Shown here: positions 61,485-64,000 of the stretch, piece after piece
Numbering within the stretch: the first letter of the stretch is position 1
Layout of the letters: each line of letters starts with the position of its first letter
From: RHKX01 sp046330285
Lineage (GTDB): Bacteria > Actinomycetota > Thermoleophilia > Solirubrobacterales > 70-9
Assembly: GCA_046330285.1 (NCBI GenBank)
Contig: JAXLSX010000013.1
Coordinates: forward strand, 1 to 64,000
Reading direction: 5' to 3'
Length of the DNA stretch: 64,000 nucleotides
Program-made: the position numbers and the translations under genes
Notes under the pieces: model-generated
Databases searched by the model: none
Seen by the model: the letters and a program-made list of their open reading frames with translations, nothing else
What the model was told of the DNA's origin: nothing

Positions 61485-64000
61485 CTACGCCGTCAGCGCC
61501 GTGAGGACGATCCGCTCCTGCTCGGTGCGGTGCGCCGCCGGGTAGCCCTCGGAGGGGCTCGCCCGCTCGGGGCGGCCGACGTAGCGGACCGGGACGTCGG
61601 TCTCGATCGCTTCCGGCAGGCGCCAGCGCATCGAGGGCCAGCAGCCCATGTTCGCCGGCTCCTCCTGGACCCACACGACCTCTTCGAGATTCGGGTATCC
61701 GGCGACGAGCTCGGCGATGTAGCTCTTCGGGAAGGGATAGATCAGCTCGGTGCGGGCGATCGCGACGGAGGTCGCGTCGGCACGGCGGTCATGACCCTCG
61801 AGGTCGTAGTAGACCCGGCCCGAGCAGAGCAGCAGGCGCTTGATCTCGTCGCGTCGCTGCGAGGCGTTCGGGTCGTCGATCACGTACTTGAAGGTGCCCT
61901 CGGTCAGGTCGCTCAGCTTCGAGGCGGCGTCACCGAGCCGGAGCAGGCCCTTCGGGGTGAAGACGACCATCGGGCGCGCCTTCTTGATCCGGGCCTGGCG
62001 GCGCAGCAGGTGGAAGTACTGGGCGGCGGTCGTCGGGTTGGCGAGCCGCATGTTGCCCTCGGCGCCGAGCTGCAGGAAGCGCTCGATCCGGGCGCTCGAG
62101 TGCTCGGGCCCGGCCCCCTCGTAACCGTGGGGGAGGAGCAGCGTCAGGCGCGTGGTCTGGCCCCACTTCGACTCGCCGGCGGCGATGAACTGGTCGATGA
62201 TCACCTGGGCGGAGTTGTCGAAGTCGCCGAACTGCGCCTCCCAGAGGATCAGGCTCTCCGGCGAGGCGGCGGCGTAGCCGTACTCGAATCCGAGCGCCGC
62301 GTTCTCCGAGAGCGGGCTGTTGTGGATCTCGAACGGCGCCAGCGCGCCCGACAGGTTCTGGATCGGCGCGTAGGTGAGTCCGGTCTTCTCGTCGTGGAGG
62401 ACGAGGTGGCGGTTTGAGAACGTCCCGCGGCGCGTGTCCTGGCCGGTCAGGCGGATGTGGGTGCCCTCGGTCAGCAGCGACGCGAACGCGAGCGCCTCGG
62501 CGTGCGCGAACTCGATCGGCCCGTCGTCGAGGATCTCGACCCGGCGGTCCAGCGGCTTGCGGAGCTTGCGATGGACGGTGAAGCTGTCGGGGAAGCGGAT
62601 CAGCTCCTCGTTCAGGGTCCGGATCCGCTTCTCGGAGACCTTGGTCTCGACGGCCGGGCTCTTCGACCGGTCGAGCTCGCCGGTGCCGCCGGTGATCGTC
62701 GGGTCCTCGAACTCGCCGGCCTCGATCTTCGAGCGCAGCGACTTGAGGATGCCGCTGAGCTCCTCGCGGCGCTCGTCGCCGTCGGCGCCGACCTCCTCGA
62801 TCGTGACCGTGCCCTCGTCCGTGAGCTTCTTGGCGTAGAGCTCGCTGATCGGGGGGTGCTTCTTGATCTTCGCCGCCTGCTCGGGCTGGGTGTAGGCGGG
62901 CTCGTCGGTCTCATTGTGGCCGTAGCGCCGGTAGCCGATCAGGTCGATCACGACGTCGCGGGCGAACTTGGCGCGGTAGGCCATCGCGAGCCGGATCGCG
63001 GCGATGCAGTTCTCGACGTCGTCGGCGTTGACGTGGATGATCGGGACGTTGAATCCCTTCGCCATGTCGGCGGCGTACGGGGTCGAGCGGCCGTCCTTCG
63101 GATCGGTCGTGAAGCCCACCTGGTTGTCCTGGATGATGTGGATCGTGCCGCCGGTGGCGTAGCCCTCGAGCGACTGCAGGTTGAGCGTCTCGGCGACCAC
63201 GCCCTGACCGGGGAACGCGGCGTCGCCGTGAAGCAGGAGCGGGACCGCGACCTTCGTGTCGTGGTGCATCTGCGGGCCGGCGTGCTCGGTCTGCGCGGCG
63301 CGGGCGCCGCCGGTGACGACCGGGTCGACGAACTCGAGGTGGGAGGGGTTCGGGTAGAGGCGCATCCGGACGTCGCCCTCGGGCGATTCGAACAGGCCCT
63401 CGGCGCCGTGGTGGTACTTGACGTCGCCGGTGCCGCCGTGGCGGAGCGCGTCCGTCCGCTTGACGGCGTCGAGCGCCTTCGCTCCCTCGAACTCGGCCAT
63501 GATCGACTCGAGCGAGCGGCCGAGGTTGTGCGTCAGCACCGAGAGGCGACCGCGATGGGCCATGCCGATCACGACCTGCTCGCCGCCGTCCTTGCGGGCG
63601 ATCGTGGCCAGCTCGTCGATCATCGGGACGGTCGCGTCGAGCCCCTCGATCGAGAACATCTTCTGACCGAGGTAGGCCTTCTGGAGGAAGCGCTCGAACT
63701 CGAACACCTCGATCAGGCGCCGCAGCAGGCTCCGCTTCTCGGTCTTGTCGAGCGGCTTGCGATGAGCGCCGGTCTCGATCATCTCGCGCAGCCAGACCCG
63801 CTGCTGATGCGAGGAGAGGTGCTCGATCTGGTAGCCGATCGTGCCGCAGTAGGCGTCGCGCATCCGCGGCAGCGCGTCGAGCAGCGTCTCGCCGGGCACG
63901 CCGATCCGGAGGATGGATGCCGGGATCTGGCCCATCAGCTCCGGCGTCAGGTTCAGGTTCTTGGGCTCGAGCGCCGGGTCGCCCTTGCCGTCGCCGCCGA
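61485..64000 (-). CDS. 2-oxoglutarate dehydrogenase E1 component (partial)
   Basis: The frame runs off the right edge, so the N-terminus is missing; the visible 838 codons include the whole catalytic part. An ATG at 63935 is internal, since DPALEPKNLNLTPEL continues before it in the same frame. Segments IGMAHRGRLSVLTHNLG, GDAAFPGQGVVAETLNL and QVGFTTDPKDGRSTPYA are the ThDP-binding region of OGDH E1, and LPHGYEGAGPEHSSARIERFL is in the second half. It decarboxylates 2-oxoglutarate in the TCA cycle. Whether a KGD-type N-terminal acyltransferase domain is fused cannot be seen. Confidence 0.93.
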   Translation of the reverse strand, partial: GGDGKGDPALEPKNLNLTPELMGQIPASILRIGVPGETLLDALPRMRDAYCGTIGYQIEHLSSHQQRVWLREMIETGAHRKPLDKTEKRSLLRRLIEVFEFERFLQKAYLGQKMFSIEGLDATVPMIDELATIARKDGGEQVVIGMAHRGRLSVLTHNLGRSLESIMAEFEGAKALDAVKRTDALRHGGTGDVKYHHGAEGLFESPEGDVRMRLYPNPSHLEFVDPVVTGGARAAQTEHAGPQMHHDTKVAVPLLLHGDAAFPGQGVVAETLNLQSLEGYATGGTIHIIQDNQVGFTTDPKDGRSTPYAADMAKGFNVPIIHVNADDVENCIAAIRLAMAYRAKFARDVVIDLIGYRRYGHNETDEPAYTQPEQAAKIKKHPPISELYAKKLTDEGTVTIEEVGADGDERREELSGILKSLRSKIEAGEFEDPTITGGTGELDRSKSPAVETKVSEKRIRTLNEELIRFPDSFTVHRKLRKPLDRRVEILDDGPIEFAHAEALAFASLLTEGTHIRLTGQDTRRGTFSNRHLVLHDEKTGLTYAPIQNLSGALAPFEIHNSPLSENAALGFEYGYAAASPESLILWEAQFGDFDNSAQVIIDQFIAAGESKWGQTTRLTLLLPHGYEGAGPEHSSARIERFLQLGAEGNMRLANPTTAAQYFHLLRRQARIKKARPMVVFTPKGLLRLGDAASKLSDLTEGTFKYVIDDPNASQRRDEIKRLLLCSGRVYYDLEGHDRRADATSVAIARTELIYPFPKSYIAELVAGYPNLEEVVWVQEEPANMGCWPSMRWRLPEAIETDVPVRYVGRPERASPSEGYPAAHRTEQERIVLTALTA

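Overview
The window is 64 kb of GC-rich bacterial chromosome, densely coding on both strands, with many start/stop overlaps and long shadow reading frames. The gene content fits a high-GC actinobacterium: an Rpf-like secreted protein, an F420-type luciferase-like oxidoreductase, a c-di-AMP riboswitch ahead of an NlpC/P60 gene, PucR and CU044_5270-type proteins, and actinobacterial AcnA and OGDH. I lean to the Thermoleophilia/Solirubrobacterales, but that placement is inference. I see no rRNA, tRNA, CRISPR array, transposase, integrase or phage gene.

Layout. 0-13.5 kb: M20 peptidase, SDR, class C serine hydrolase, acyl-CoA dehydrogenase, an ECF sigma factor with a CU044_5270-like partner, a three-gene unit (AIG-repeat protein, metallophosphoesterase, PPK2), a MacB-type ABC exporter, and an LLM oxidoreductase. 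13.5-19.2 kb: LplA-like protein, Rpf-like protein, SpoIIM-like membrane protein, HD hydrolase, enoyl-CoA hydratase and an M23 peptidase. Perfect TGTGA-N6-TCACA sites lie ahead of the Rpf-like and M23 genes.

19.2-34.6 kb is the core of the window, a phosphate and polyphosphate island: uppP, a PhoB-like response regulator, pstSCAB-phoU, a DUF47 protein, a TIM-barrel protein, ppx, a CHAD domain split over two overlapping genes, a PHP-glycosyltransferase fusion and ppk1. Five candidate PHO boxes with exact 11-nt periodicity lie upstream of the regulator, pstS, the TIM-barrel gene, ppx and the PHP-glycosyltransferase gene. This suggests one regulon joining phosphate uptake, polyphosphate turnover and possibly phosphate-sparing glycolipid synthesis.

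34.6-52.6 kb: FAD amine oxidoreductase, HdeD-like protein, an APC permease/UspA/DUF2283 operon, a 27-residue membrane microprotein, MmsA, divergent lipid kinase and PAP2 genes, and a polyamine cluster (potADBC-aldehyde dehydrogenase facing aminotransferase-PucR regulator-ald). 52.6-64 kb: NlpC/P60 protein under a c-di-AMP riboswitch, SDR, an acidic protein, aconitase, an intergenic region with a long stem-loop, SRPBCC and DUF3817 proteins, a CxxC microprotein, an MFS/MarR pair, and the 2-oxoglutarate dehydrogenase E1 gene, cut off by the window end.

Taken together, one set of genes manages phosphate (Pst, PhoU, PPK1, PPK2, PPX, CHAD), a second set of three scattered cell-wall hydrolases appears tied to cyclic nucleotides, and a third imports polyamines and breaks them down towards the TCA cycle.
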